This document shows positions 43,141-53,787 of a stretch of 64,000 bases of DNA, piece after piece; position 1 is the stretch's first letter; every line of letters starts with the position of its first letter. The notes beneath the pieces were generated by a model that saw only the letters and a program-made list of their open reading frames with translations, was not told the origin of the DNA and ran no database searches. The stretch lies in the NCBI RefSeq assembly GCF_022965805.1, contig NC_133104.1:22839308-22903307 (forward strand), read 5' to 3'. This DNA comes from Primulina eburnea. Taxonomy: Eukaryota > Streptophyta > Magnoliopsida > Lamiales > Gesneriaceae. The position numbers and the translations under genes are program-made.

Positions 43141-44708
43141 CTGAATAAGTGGCACGCCAAGTGGGTGGAATTCATTGAGATATTCCCCTACATCACCAAG
43201 TACAAACAAGGTAAGGAAAATGTAGTTTTCGATGAACAATCCCGGAGGTACGCACTGATCTCTGACTTGGAATCTAAAATTTTGGGGTTTGAGCATGTGA
43301 AAGAGTTGTACGTGCATGGTCCACATGAAAAATCCTATTTGCATAATGGTTTCTTGTTTAAAGAAGATAGGTTGTGCATCCTAGATCATCCATTCGTGAA
43401 TTGCTTGTTAGGGAGGCACGTGGGGGTGGTTTAATGGGGCATTTTTGTGTGGCTAAAACTTTAAGTGCATTGCATTAACATTTCTATTGGCCACACATGA
43501 AACGTGACGTTGAGCGTGTTTGTGATAAGTGTATTACTTGTAGGCAAGCTAAATCTAAAACACAACCACATGGCTTGTATACACCACTTCCCGCCCCTAG
43601 TGAACCTTGGGTTGATATTTATATGGACTTTGTTTTGGGGTTGCCTAGAACAAAGAAGGGGAGGGATTCTATATTTTTTGTTGTGGATAGATTTTCTAAT
43701 ATGGCACATTTTATTGCTTGTCACAAAACTGATGATGCGTCTCACATTGCGGATCTATTCTTTAGAGAAGTCGTTAGGTTGCATGGCATGCCTAGGACTA
43801 TTATTTCTGATCGCGATGTTAAATTCTTGAGTTACTTTAAAACGTTATGGGCTAAACTTGGCACAAAATTGCTGTTCTCTACTACTTGTCATCCTCAAAC
43901 GAACGAACAAACTGAAGTTGTTAATAGAACATTAAGAACAATTTTGCGTGCTGTACTTAAGAAGAACTTAAAGAATTGGGAAAATTGTTTGCCATTTGTT
44001 GAGTTTGCTTATAATCGTAGTGTGCATTCTACTACAAATTTTTCGCCATTTGAGATTAATTATGGTTTTAATCCTTTGACTCTGTTGGATTTGATGTCTT
44101 TACCTGTGAGTGAAAAGTTAAACATGGATGGGAAAAAGAATGCTGAATTTGTTAGGAACTTCCATGAAAAGGTCAAGGGCAACATTGAGAAGAGAAATGA
44201 GCAATATGCCAAGCAAGCCAACAAAGGGAAGAAGAAGGTGATATTTGAGAAGGGAGATTGGGTGTGGCTACACCTGAGGAAGGAAAGGTTCCCTGAGAAG
44301 AGACGTTCAAAGCTATTACCAAGAGGCGATGGACCATTTCAAGTCCTTGAAAGGATTAATGACAACGCCTACAGACTCGATTTACCAGGTGAGTATAACA
44401 TGAGTTCTACTTTTAATGTTAGTGACTTGTCGTTGTTTGATGTAGGTAATGAGCAAGATTTGAGGACAAATCCTTTTCAAGAAGGGGAGGATGATACGAC
44501 CACGGGTGGTCATGCTCCAAGGAAGGCATGGGATCCTTTACAGTTGCCGGAGGGACCAGTCACGAGAGGACGACTAAAGAAATTTAAGGAGGCACTACAA
44601 GGAGTCATGAGCAAGCATGAAGGGGTCGTGACACATGGGAGTACGTTCGGAGGCCAAAGGAATATTATTCAAGCATTGTTGAAGACGGCCGAGCCTACAC
44701 GGATGTGA
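43141..44708 (+). pseudogene. pol: Element F pol: integrase, open frame runs into the 3' LTR
   Basis: The region up to 43497 contains the RNase H-integrase linker ([20 protein letters not shown]) and the HHCC N-terminus with stops near 43434 and 43477. The main open segment of 403 codons from 43497 has CDKCITC zinc cysteines, catalytic D44 (YMDFV), D105 (SDRDVKF) and E140 (EQTEVV). The D-to-E spacing is 34 residues, one short of the family's 35. The C-terminal [22 protein letters not shown] block follows. There is no clear chromodomain. The last 72 codons lie inside the 3' LTR, and the stop at 44706 sits in the first CACGG repeat. Confidence 0.9.
44481..44491 (+). other. Polypurine tract of F
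   Basis: GAAGGGGAGGA directly precedes the LTR start TGATACG. It lies inside the integrase open frame and encodes part of QEGEDD. Confidence 0.85.
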
Positions 44709-45414
44709 ACACGGACCTGCACACGGGGTCCGTGCCCTTTACAGTCGAGGATGATGAATTCCAGTGTCTACACGGAACCGAGCACGGACCAGTACACGGG
44801 GTTCCGTGTCCTATGATATTTGCGAAGACCGAGTGTACACGGACCCGTACACGGAGGTGGACACGGGGTCCATGCCCCTTGTTTCTAGCTGAAGGTGATT
44901 TCCTGAGAGTACACGGACACGTACACGGAGGCCTACACGGGGTCCGTGTCAGAGGCGGCTGAGCGAGAATATTTTCCTTATTTAGAGTTTTAACTTTTTG
45001 GGTAACTAGATTTGTGATATCTTTTCATTATTAAAAAGTGTTTGGACGAAAATTTGAGACACAATTGACATATTATTGATATTTTTTATCAAGTTTAGAG
45101 TTTCCTCTCAAAATGTTTCAAAGCTTCGGTTTGTAACCAAAATCAAACTTATCAAAGTTTTTAACTTTGTGGCGTTTGTCGATCGTGCTTGTGCGGATTG
45201 TCTTAGACTCGTTCTTTGAAGGTTCGTTGTAGTTTTTGATTGTTTATTTCGTGATTATTTGTTGCTTAACTTTTCATAGTTTAGAGGTGAAAATCACAAA
45301 AAACACTTGATTCAAAAGATCGGGACAGCACATCGATCCTTGTTCGATATTAAATTGAGGGCGCGATTCATATTTAATCGTGTTTGCTTTTTATTTGTAC
45401 GTGGATTCGTATCA
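44492..45414 (+). repeat. Element F 3' LTR (923 bp)
   Basis: It has the same termini as the 5' LTR, and the right flank TCACC completes the target duplication. The CACGG array is at 44697-44950. Small differences from the 5' LTR include an extra T in the T-run near 45085. Confidence 0.95.
44697..44950 (+). promoter_or_regulatory. CACGG triplet array in F 3' LTR
   Basis: It has the same four triplets with 12-bp steps as in the 5' LTR, with a few point changes (for example GGGGTTCCGTG and GGGGTCCATG). One extra base lies in the second triplet. Confidence 0.75.
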
Positions 45415-45419
45415 TCACC

Positions 45420-46362
45420 CCTAAGATACGATTTCGTCCCCAAAATCATAGGCAATCCTATCATACATAGGTAATCATATCATACCACGAAGTAATGTAT
45501 AACAGAAGTTACTCAGAAAACTCACCTCAATGAAACAATTCTGAAATCTCGGTCTCATATAAGATTCTGCCTCCAAAGTAGTTTCTTTAGTACCATGAAG
45601 ATTCCACTGAACTTTCACAAGTGGAATAGTCTTTGTTCTGAGCGGCTTTTCTTCACGATTTCTGATTCCAATTGGGAATAATAATTCAAGAAGTATAATA
45701 TCATAATACAACTCGAAGAACTCAGTGTCTTATCCAGTTCTGGCTCGTATGGTTGAATAACATGTGAAGCATCAGACTGATATCTCCTAAATAACAATAC
45801 ATAAAAACATCAGGTATTTTTGATAAAAAGGCGGTAATACGAGTCGATAGATACGATCTCCTATCTTCTTGAGAATCTCGTACGGCCCAATATAATGTGG
45901 AGACAACTTCCCCTTCTTGCCAAATCTGACAATTCCTCTGAAAGTTGAAATCTTAGAAAACACTCGGTCTCCTGCCTCAAATAGCAATGGTCTAACGTCA
46001 AACCTTGGCATACCTGGCCTGTCTCTCTTGAGTTGCTTTCATTTTCTTTTGAATCAGCTTCACTTTTTCTGTCATATCTCTGATCATATCAGATCCAATC
46101 TCAGGAATCTCAGAGGTATTATCTCAATAAAGAGGGAATCTGCATTTCTTACCGTACAACGCCTCAAACGGTGCCATCTCTATACTCGTCTGATAGCTAT
46201 TGATGTACGACCACTCACATCGTGGCAATGAATCCTGCCAATTAGTGATAAAATCAAGCACTATAGCTCTAAGCATATCATCAAATATCCGGATAATCCA
46301 CTCTGACTGTCCGTCAGTCGATGGATAATATGAGGTACTTAAACATAATTTCGTACCTAGAG
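45420..46362 (-). pseudogene. pol: Element G pol: integrase C-terminal part
   Basis: Directly after the F target duplication, the sequence continues the minus-strand 3' end of G: polypurine complement remnant, a GATTTCGTCCCC block (complement of the GGGGACGAAATC block of relatives), then pol. Readable pieces are [21 protein letters not shown] (chromodomain, 45630-45540), DVRPLLFEAGDRVFSKISTF and [25 protein letters not shown] (46000-45840), then a decayed core to 46362. J is inserted at 46363 into codons for ...GTKL. Frame is broken several times. The rest of G is beyond the window. Confidence 0.82.
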
Positions 46363-46590
46363 TGTGGGGACCCGGGCTCTAATTCTTTTCTAGGGATTAA
46401 GTGGATCTATGAGAAAATGTGGGTCAAATTTTTTCTTTTAACATTACATCAAATGTTAATAAAACTAAGCACAACATGTATTTCTACTTTATTTCATCAA
46501 ATGCAAATACAAGTCTTGTATTTATACATTCATACAAACTAGTGTTTAAAACAACTACTATCTACAAATAGTACAAAGCTAGTAAACCAT

Positions 46591-48743
46591 TGAAGGGGAT
46601 CGGTTACGGTGACCGGAAGCGCAACGGAAGTTTAAAAAATCAAATTTTTAGGGAATAAATTTCGGCCACCAAGAGTATAATGTGTAGCAAATACAAAAAC
46701 ACCATTGTCATACATAGGGTGTAAGAAAATCGTTACCTATCAACCTCTTGAGGTTGATGATGGCTCCAACTAAGGTGTAAACACCTTAGCTCTTGAATGG
46801 CATGAAGAAATCTACAAGCTCTCCTCCAAGTTCTTGAATCTTTCCTTCAAATTAAGCCCACCACCAACTAGGTAGATCCCCTCATATTTTGCACTAGAAA
46901 AATATGAGGATTTTTCAAAGAGAAGTGTAGTGTTCCTCAACAAATTGAAGAACAAAAATGAGAGAAATATTTGGAGAGAATTGTGTGAAGTTTCGGCCAT
47001 GAGGGAGTGCAAAGAGGGGAAGGGAGACTTGTCTTGGTCCTTGAAAAAGTTGAGGCATAAAGTTGCATGCCATGCCTTGAAAAACTCAAAAAGTAGTCTC
47101 CCAACCTTTCACCTCCCATGCATGCATATTATATGGTTTTTATCAAAATAAAAACCATGGACTAAATTTAATTATCTCAAACATATTTGAGACTAATTAA
47201 ACATTACTTGAATTTACCCAAGTCCCACTAGTTAAATAATTAATTTAAATTGAGCTCTACAAGACTCAATATAATTTAATTAATTCAACACTTGAATTAA
47301 TTTAATTATTTGGACTCTACTAGGTCCACTAGTGTTTAATTAATTCAACACTTGAATTAATTTAATTTAGTCCATAATAATGTTTATGAAAATCACAATT
47401 TTCAAACACATTATTCACTTGGCCAAATTTTAATTTAGGAACACTTCCATAAATTAAAATTTACATTTCTCTCATAGAAGTCATACTTCTATTTTTCTTT
47501 ACACTTATAAACTCATTTATAAGTCGTTCAACACATTGAACTATTTTCTCCTTTATAGAAGTCATACTTCTAATTTTCCTTACGCTTATAAACTACTTTA
47601 TAAGCCGTTCAAAACATTGAACTATTTTTACTTCTCAACGGGATCTAGAAAGCTAGTACTTGTGTGGCCCTCAATGGTTCACTGATACAACTAGCCGTGG
47701 GTTCACATCTCAATGTGATTCGGACTAAACTTGTCTTTATATGAGCATACCCCAATTGCTCCATTCTTACTTATCAACTCCTTGATAACAAGAATGTCAG
47801 AACTCAAGTCTGATAGTACCCAACCAATCATGTTAAACGCCTAGCAGCATCGCTTACATGATTCCCTAGGTATCAAATGATAGTGCCTGCAAGAACCATT
47901 CAATTATGGTTAGCGTACAGTACGGTCCCTTCAACTCGTATATCCCGATCGATTCGACAACCATTGGTTTATCGAGAGTTGTCAATGAATCGATACTATG
48001 TGTCATGTCGTAGTTGCATCAATGGTGTAATATATGAAACCCCTTTCATAATTACAACCATAATCTGGTCAGAGATTTCAAACTACATACACATGATAAC
48101 ACATAGGATATCCATACCCGAAGGTAAGCGGTGAATCCCCGACTACAATGCATCGACTCCTATGTGTTTCGACAGAACACCCAACCTTGCCACCTGATGA
48201 CCCCATGAGAGTCGGTAAACAAGTCAAAGTGTAATTCTAGCACATAGAGTCTCAATGTTGTCCCGGGTCATAAGGACTAATTCTGTACAACCATAAACTA
48301 GGACGTTTCCACTCGATAAGTGAGAACCACTTGGAAAGTCCTTTAATGGAGGGTTGTTCAGTGCACTCTACCAGGAGCACCTATCTGCATGCTCGGACAT
48401 CACAATGTCCCCTACCAATGAAACATGGTACTCACATCGCAGATACTAGTCTCTAACTCGAGCGGCCTATATCCTTCTTAGTGGCGGCTGAATCGACTAG
48501 GAACCGTTTAGAATATACAGTATTACAAATATGAGTTTCATGATACTCATCATATGAACATCTCATATTCTTTCTACTATTTGTATATTCAAGGGCTTTA
48601 TCTATGCAACTAGCATGGGTATACAGATAAAGATGTGCCAAAATAATAATTTTCAAATATTACTAAAATAAAGATTGCTTATACATAGAGTTTCATTGTG
48701 AACACTCGGCCAACACATGGCTCGACGGGCACCTACTCTAACA
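46591..48743 (-). repeat. Element I 3' LTR (2,153 bp)
   Basis: Read on the minus strand it begins TGTTAGAGTAGGTGCCC at 48743 and ends CGATCCCCTTCA at 46591. The adjacent complement of the polypurine tract is TCTCCCACTTGC. It contains the AT-rich hairpin run at about 47130-47620. Most of the LTR has no coding potential. Confidence 0.95.
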
Positions 48744-49680
48744 ATCTCCCACTTGCACTAGAGCCAACTACCCATATGCTTTAAACCCATTGATTCGCGA
48801 TGCTTGTCGAATAATGGTCTAGGTAAAGGCTTAGCTAGTGGATCAACAACATTATCTGCGGAGCCGACTATGTCAAAAGACACTTCTTCCTCTTTCCACA
48901 ATCTCTCCGAGGATGTGGTACTTTCTCAATACTAGTTTGGATTTCTGATGAGACCTTGGCTCCTTTGCTTGAGCTAAAGCTCCCGTGTTGTAACACAACA
49001 TTGGGATAGGAGCAACTCAATTAGGAATGACGTCCAACTCTTGGACAAAATTCCTTATCCAAACAGCCTCCCTTGCTGCATCTGATGCAGCAATGTATTC
49101 GGCCTCTGCACTGGAATCCGCAGTATTGTCTTGCTTGGAACTCTTCCAAGAGACAGCAGCACCATTGAGCATGAATACAAGCCAGAGGTTGACTTCGAGT
49201 CATCGATATCGCTTTGGAAGCTAGAGTCGGTATAGCCTTCCAATTTCAGTTCTCCACCCCATAGACCAAGAACAATTTATTGGTCCTTCTCAACAACTTG
49301 AGGATGTCCTTCACAGCTTTCCAGTGTGGAAGACCAGGGTTCGATTGATATCTACTCACTACACTAAGTGCGAAAGTCACGTCAGGACGCGTAGATATCA
49401 TCTCATACATGATGCTACCAATCGTAGATGCATAAGGAATGCTGTTCATCGCCGCTATCTCTGCATCCATCTTGGGAGACATAGACTTGGATAGGGACAC
49501 GCCATGACACGTTGGTAGATGTCCTCTCTTGGACTTATCCATCGAGAACCGCTTCACGATGGTATCAATGTATGTGGACTGGGTGAGACCAAGAAATCTT
49601 CTTGATCTATCTCTATAGATCTGTATTCCCAATACAAAAGATGCTTCACCCAAGTCCTGCATCGAGAACTTACTCGCTAA
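48744..49680 (-). pseudogene. pol: Element I pol: RNase H region
   Basis: Open segments encode MQDLGEASFVLGIQIYRDRS, GLTQSTYIDTIVKRFSM, SIPYASTIGSIMYEMISTRPD and GYTDSSFQSDIDDSKSTSGL, the connection and RNase H of Ty1/copia elements. The YTDSS aspartate is kept, and the SDID-STSG motif has the family form. Frameshifts occur near 49245 and 49140. The final about 250 bp (48995-48750) contain the decayed C-terminal RNase H (for example KHIE-like codons) and the untranslated tail. It follows RT on the same strand. Confidence 0.88.
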
Positions 49681-50602
49681 CTATATCTTAGTTGATTGCA
49701 ACATTCCTACATCATTCCCAATAAGTAGAATGTCATCAACATAAAGCACCCGGAATGTCACAACACTCCCACTGACCTTCTTATACACAAAGGGTTCCTC
49801 AGGATTCTTAGTAAAACCAAACTCTTTGATTGTACTATCGAATCTGAGGTTCCAACTCCTAGATGCCTGCTTTAGACCATAAATAGATCTTTGAAGTTTG
49901 CATACCATATGCTCACTTCCGATAGATGTAAACCCTCCAGGTTTGAGACATGTAAATCTCTTCCTTAATATCCCCATTAAGAAAGGCTGTCTTGACATCC
50001 ATCTGCCATATCTCATAGTCATACTATGCAGCTATGGCTAGCAATATCCTTATAGACTTGAACATTGCAACTAGTGAAAAGGTTTCCTCAAAGTCAACTC
50101 CTTGTCTTTGAGTATATCATTTTGCCACCAATCGCGCCTTGAAGGTCAATACCTTCCCATCCGCCCCAAGTTTCCTCTTGTAAATCCATTTACACCCTAT
50201 GGGAACAATTCCCTCAGGTGGATCCACGAGATTCCACACTTGGTTCGAATGCATGGAATTCATCTCAGATTCCATCGCTTCAAGCCACTTGGATGAATCG
50301 GCATCAGATAATGCTTCCTTAAAGGTCCTTGGATCACATCCATGGTTAGGCTCATCATGGCCCTCTTCAAGAAGCTGACCATACCTCATAGGTGGTCTCG
50401 AGACTCTCTCGGATTTTCTAGGAGCTTGTATCTCCTCACTTGGCTCTTCGGGTGTGGGTTCTATAATTGTGGGTGTCTCTCGAACCTCTTCGAGTTCTAT
50501 CATCTCCCTTTTTTCTATCCAATAGAAAATCATTTTCCAAAAAGGTTGCATTCCTAGAAACAAACACCTTTGTTTCTTGGGGATGATAGAATTGATATCC
50601 AA
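49681..50602 (-). pseudogene. pol: Element I pol: reverse transcriptase (copia type)
   Basis: The N-terminal part (50602-50117) encodes a proline/glutamate-rich linker and FKEALSDADSSKWLEAMESEMNSMHSNQVWNLV, then PIGCKWIYKRKLGADGKV, the start of the copia RT domain. A TGA at 50117-50115 interrupts KG-YTQRQG. The next part (50022-49681) encodes VCKLQRSIYGLKQASRSWNLRF and the catalytic palm motif LYVDDILL (YVDD at 49743-49732). Another stop lies near 50025. RT motifs are complete in sequence but split by stops. Confidence 0.92.
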
Positions 50603-50830
50603 CTTAATTCCTTGGATATCTCACAAAGTAACATAAAATGGATCAACTATCCAATTTATCTCCCACTACCTGCTTCATGAGCAGGGCACTCCCATATTCT
50701 AAGATAAGAATATTTGGGAGGCTTACCCATCCATATCTCATATGGTGTTTGCCTTTTGAATGGACATTTAATGGAATATCTTTCAATTTTAAGTTATAGA
50801 GATCGTTTTCAAGTTCTCAAGTACCAATTA
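50603..50830 (-). pseudogene. pol: Element I pol: integrase tail, catalytic core absent
   Basis: One frame on the minus strand reads PYEIWMGKPPKYSYLRIWECPAHE (about 50745-50670), the C-terminal end of a copia integrase core. Upstream, FKRQ and ERYSIKCP precede it. The HHCC zinc domain and the DD35E catalytic core, about 800 bp in a normal copia element, are not found between the protease and this point. The gap falls at about 50780-50830. Confidence 0.75.
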
Positions 50831-51101
50831 AACATTCATTCTTGTAAATGTTGCAAACACCTTTGCTAAATAAACAAGAATATCCATTTTTATCACAATA
50901 GAAATGGAAACAATGTTTTTCACCAAAAAGGTACAAACAAAACATCTCTTAAAATTAACTTAAAATCATTGTTCAACAATAAGTAAACATTTCTTAAGGT
51001 CTTCGCAGCAACTCTTGCTCCATAGCCATTCCCAAAAAGGTCTCACCTTCTCAAATCCTCTTACTTCTTCCCATCACCTGTAACTCATTACAGAGATGTG
51101 A
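50831..51101 (-). pseudogene. pol: Element I pol: protease end and pre-integrase remnant
   Basis: Just after the open frame ending at 51102, the same strand reads SHLCNELQVMGRSKR, EGETFLGMAMEQELLRRP and then FVPFW-KTLFPFLL, matching the protease body and the following pre-integrase region of copia elements. Several stops are present. The protease active site LDTKC (usually LDTGC) lies just upstream at about 51115. Confidence 0.65.
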
Positions 51102-52023
51102 TCAACATTTGGTATCCAATACCGAAGAAGTAGAGTTAACTGAAATGTTTACTTCAATGTAGAACATACCATTTCCAGAACTTTTCTGGGCAAGATATTC
51201 TTTGCAATTACGCCTCCAATGTACAGGCTTCTTGCAGTGATGACAAACATCACTAGTCTTGTCAGCCCTAACTGGTATGGCTGCCACAACGGGATTCGGA
51301 GATTGCCTCAACAAGGGCACGTTCTTCTTGGGACGTTGGAAAGAACGCTTCTTTCCCTTCCCATGTGGATCAATCTTCGTACCAGATGAAGAACCCACAT
51401 AAAGAACCAACTTCTCTTTCTTGATGGTTGATCAAACGTAACAAGCATATTCACCGACTCCTCAAGAGTCGGCTCCATCTTGTTCATGTTGAAGTTCACC
51501 ACAAAAGAATCAAATGAGCTAGGCAGCGATAAGAGCAACACGTCGGTGGTCAACTCCGAAGGCAAGATCATATCCATGCCAACGAGCTTGTCCATGAGCC
51601 CAATCAACTTCAGGCCATGCTCATGGACCGAGGCCCCATCTCGCATGCGCATAGTGATCAGCTCCTTGACGGTAGCATGCCTAAGAGGCCATGTTTGCTC
51701 ACCAAAGAGCTCCTTGAGATGCAAAAGAATGTCAGCAGCACTCTTTGCATCCTCAAAACGCCTCTGCAGCTCATCATTCATAGAAGTCAGCATATAACAC
51801 CTGGCTATCAAGTCATGGTCACACCATTCCTTGTAAGTCTGCAATTCCTCAGGAGTGCAGTCAGTCGGAGCCTCAACAGGGGCGACTCAGTCAGTGTATA
51901 TGCTACCCTTTCCGAATTCAAGACGATTTTTAAGTTTCTTAGCCAAGTGAGGTAATTAGGTCCAGTTAATATGTTTTTGTCGAGTATTACGGATATTGGA
52001 TTGCGAATCGATGACATCGTCAA
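51102..52023 (-). pseudogene. gag: Element I gag (copia type)
   Basis: The ATG at 52023 gives MTMSSIRNPISVILDKNILTG, then YLTWLRNLKIVLNSERVAYTL, the usual N-terminus of plant copia Gag. After a shift near 51895, the second open part (51844-51415) has EEL-like QTYKEWCDHDLIARCYMLTSM, HLKELFGEQ and LLLSLPSSFDSFVVNFNMNK. After a second shift near 51410 comes the zinc knuckle CHHCKKPVHWRRNC (51255-51210), where the usual Gly-His is Pro-Val-His. The protease follows in frame. Confidence 0.9.
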
Positions 52024-53773
52024 TTTGTACTGAAAAGTAAAAACAGATAAATGTTGATGACTATTTTAAAATATTTAGTAAGATATGAAGTTTGGACTTT
52101 TACTTCATAAATATTTGCTCCCACTGTTTTGACATCTTTCACTATCCTCTAGTGAAAACGGGAAACTCCTTTCCTCAGTAGGTACGTAAGGTCCAATTAG
52201 CGAATTATGATCCCGAATAATATCAGCCAATCACAATTCCTAAAAGGTAGTTTCCAATTGCATCACAATGCAACCCTCTACGTAAACTTTTGTCTCACGT
52301 TTGATTAGGACCCAATAATATGACGTCGTTCATCTTCACGTGTCAAGCCTTACCCATCGATGTTGAACCTTAATGGACGCTCGCCATGAGTTCCCCCAAT
52401 AATATGAGCCGAAATCATGGGAGTTCCACGTAGTTCACATCACCATGTCAATGGATGTCACAGCTTTCCGGCACCCAAAGCTCCCCCAATAATATGAGCC
52501 GAGCCCCGAGTACGGGTAGCGTTCATCATGCACCCATTGTCGATGGAAGAGAAGGAAATTATAAATAAATTTATAATTCCCCTTTTCGGGCTTGATATTA
52601 ATTTTGAATCTTATTCAAAATGAGGGTTTTTAATTTTGAAAGGTCTCATCATTAATTTTATTTTAAAAGCTCGCCATGTTTGATCTTATGTTTGCCGGAT
52701 TCATGCAACTTTGTTATTATCATAATAATAACGCACATACTCATTATTTATAACATATCATGCATATATTATAAACAGTAAACAAAACAAGGATGATCAA
52801 TCGCCCCAATACTAACGGACCGTGTGAGCTAAACACGGGCCTAGGTCCAATCCTAGGGAAATGCACGGGATGCAAATGCAACTATTACATAAACTTCCAA
52901 TATTTACATGTCTTCGATCTTCATAACCATCATGGCCACCATCTTCCAATCTTGATCATCCACTATACTAATATTTACAAATAAATATCCATGGCAAATA
53001 GGGATACATCTCATGGGGGTGGGAACGGGCCATAAACCAAGCCCACTTTATAAATTGATAATTATTATAAGCATTCAACACAAAATATCCTAGCATACAC
53101 CTAGCAAATTGGGCTTGGGCTTTTGATCATCCTTCATGCATAATATCACATATCATACACCATCAATTAATTATCACAATAATTAATTGATCCAATATTA
53201 TATATCTTGATCCAATCACTAACCGCCACGATTATAAACTAAATTAACAAAGTATACAAACACCTTTGTCTACTTTCCAATTAATTTATTTATAACCGAA
53301 TTTCTTGTAAATCACCATTTACTATAAATATTTAAAGTCCAACTTAAAATATTTATTTCATGAGAAAATGTTTGCAACTTTTGTAATTTTAAACTTAAGG
53401 GCCCAAAAACTTATTTTTCACCAAAAATATTTTGGTCCATTTAAAATTCACAAACATGTTAGCCATCTAATGACCCAACAACTCAAGGCCAATGACACTT
53501 TGATATTCCAAAACACTTTTGAAACCCTAGTCGTCATCGCCGTCGCCGGAGCTCCGTCGCCGAATTCCGGCAACAAAAAAAAAAATTTTATTTTAAAACA
53601 AGGGGCTGTTCGGGCAGCCCCGCTGCCCGAAACGGGCAGCCCTTTGGGCAGCCCGAGCTGCCCGAAAAAATCCCCATCAAACCTTGAATTTTGTTGCAAA
53701 ATTTCATTCTCATGCGGTTAGAAATCGACCTCAATATAATATCTTGTAAATGCTACACAAAAACGTAACCATA
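52024..53773. other. Long untranslated leader of element I
   Basis: About 1.75 kb between the 5' LTR and gag. It is AT-rich and has no open frame that I trust. It contains repeats of CCCCCAATAATATGAGCCGA (52394 and 52484, and a partial CCAATAATATGA at 52312) and a GC-palindrome cluster at 53602-53666. The segment 53522-53580 (CGTCGCCGGAGCTCCGTCGCCG) looks like captured plant coding-type sequence, but it is too short to identify. Confidence 0.7.
53602..53666. repeat. CGGGCAGC palindrome cluster in the element I leader
   Basis: Four GGGCAGCCC-type units and their inverted partners (GCTGCCCG) alternate over 65 bp and could fold into stable GC hairpins. It resembles the LTR arrays in composition but lies in the transcribed leader. 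A similar array is not seen elsewhere in the window. Confidence 0.75.
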
Positions 53774-53785
53774 GCTCGGATACCA
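53774..53785 (-). other. Primer-binding site of element I
   Basis: The minus strand reads TGGTATCCGAGC, one mismatch from the tRNA-iMet complement, two bases inside the 5' LTR. It fixes the LTR boundary at 53788. Confidence 0.88.
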
Positions 53786-53787
53786 CT

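Larger units (their letters stand above)
28255..45414 (+). mobile_element. Element F: Ty3/gypsy element hosting a solo LTR and element E
   Basis: F is bounded by LTRs whose ends are inverted (TGATACGA...TCGTATCA) and by perfect target duplications TCACC (28250-28254 and 45415-45419). It contains a perfect tRNA-iMet primer site, gag, protease, RT, RNase H and integrase in plus orientation. A C-family solo LTR (31069-32550) splits gag from protease and element E (33550-42210) splits RT. Net length is about 7.0 kb. Its protein is distinct from the other gypsy elements here, and I do not assign a clade. It inserted into the polypurine tract of G. Confidence 0.95.
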
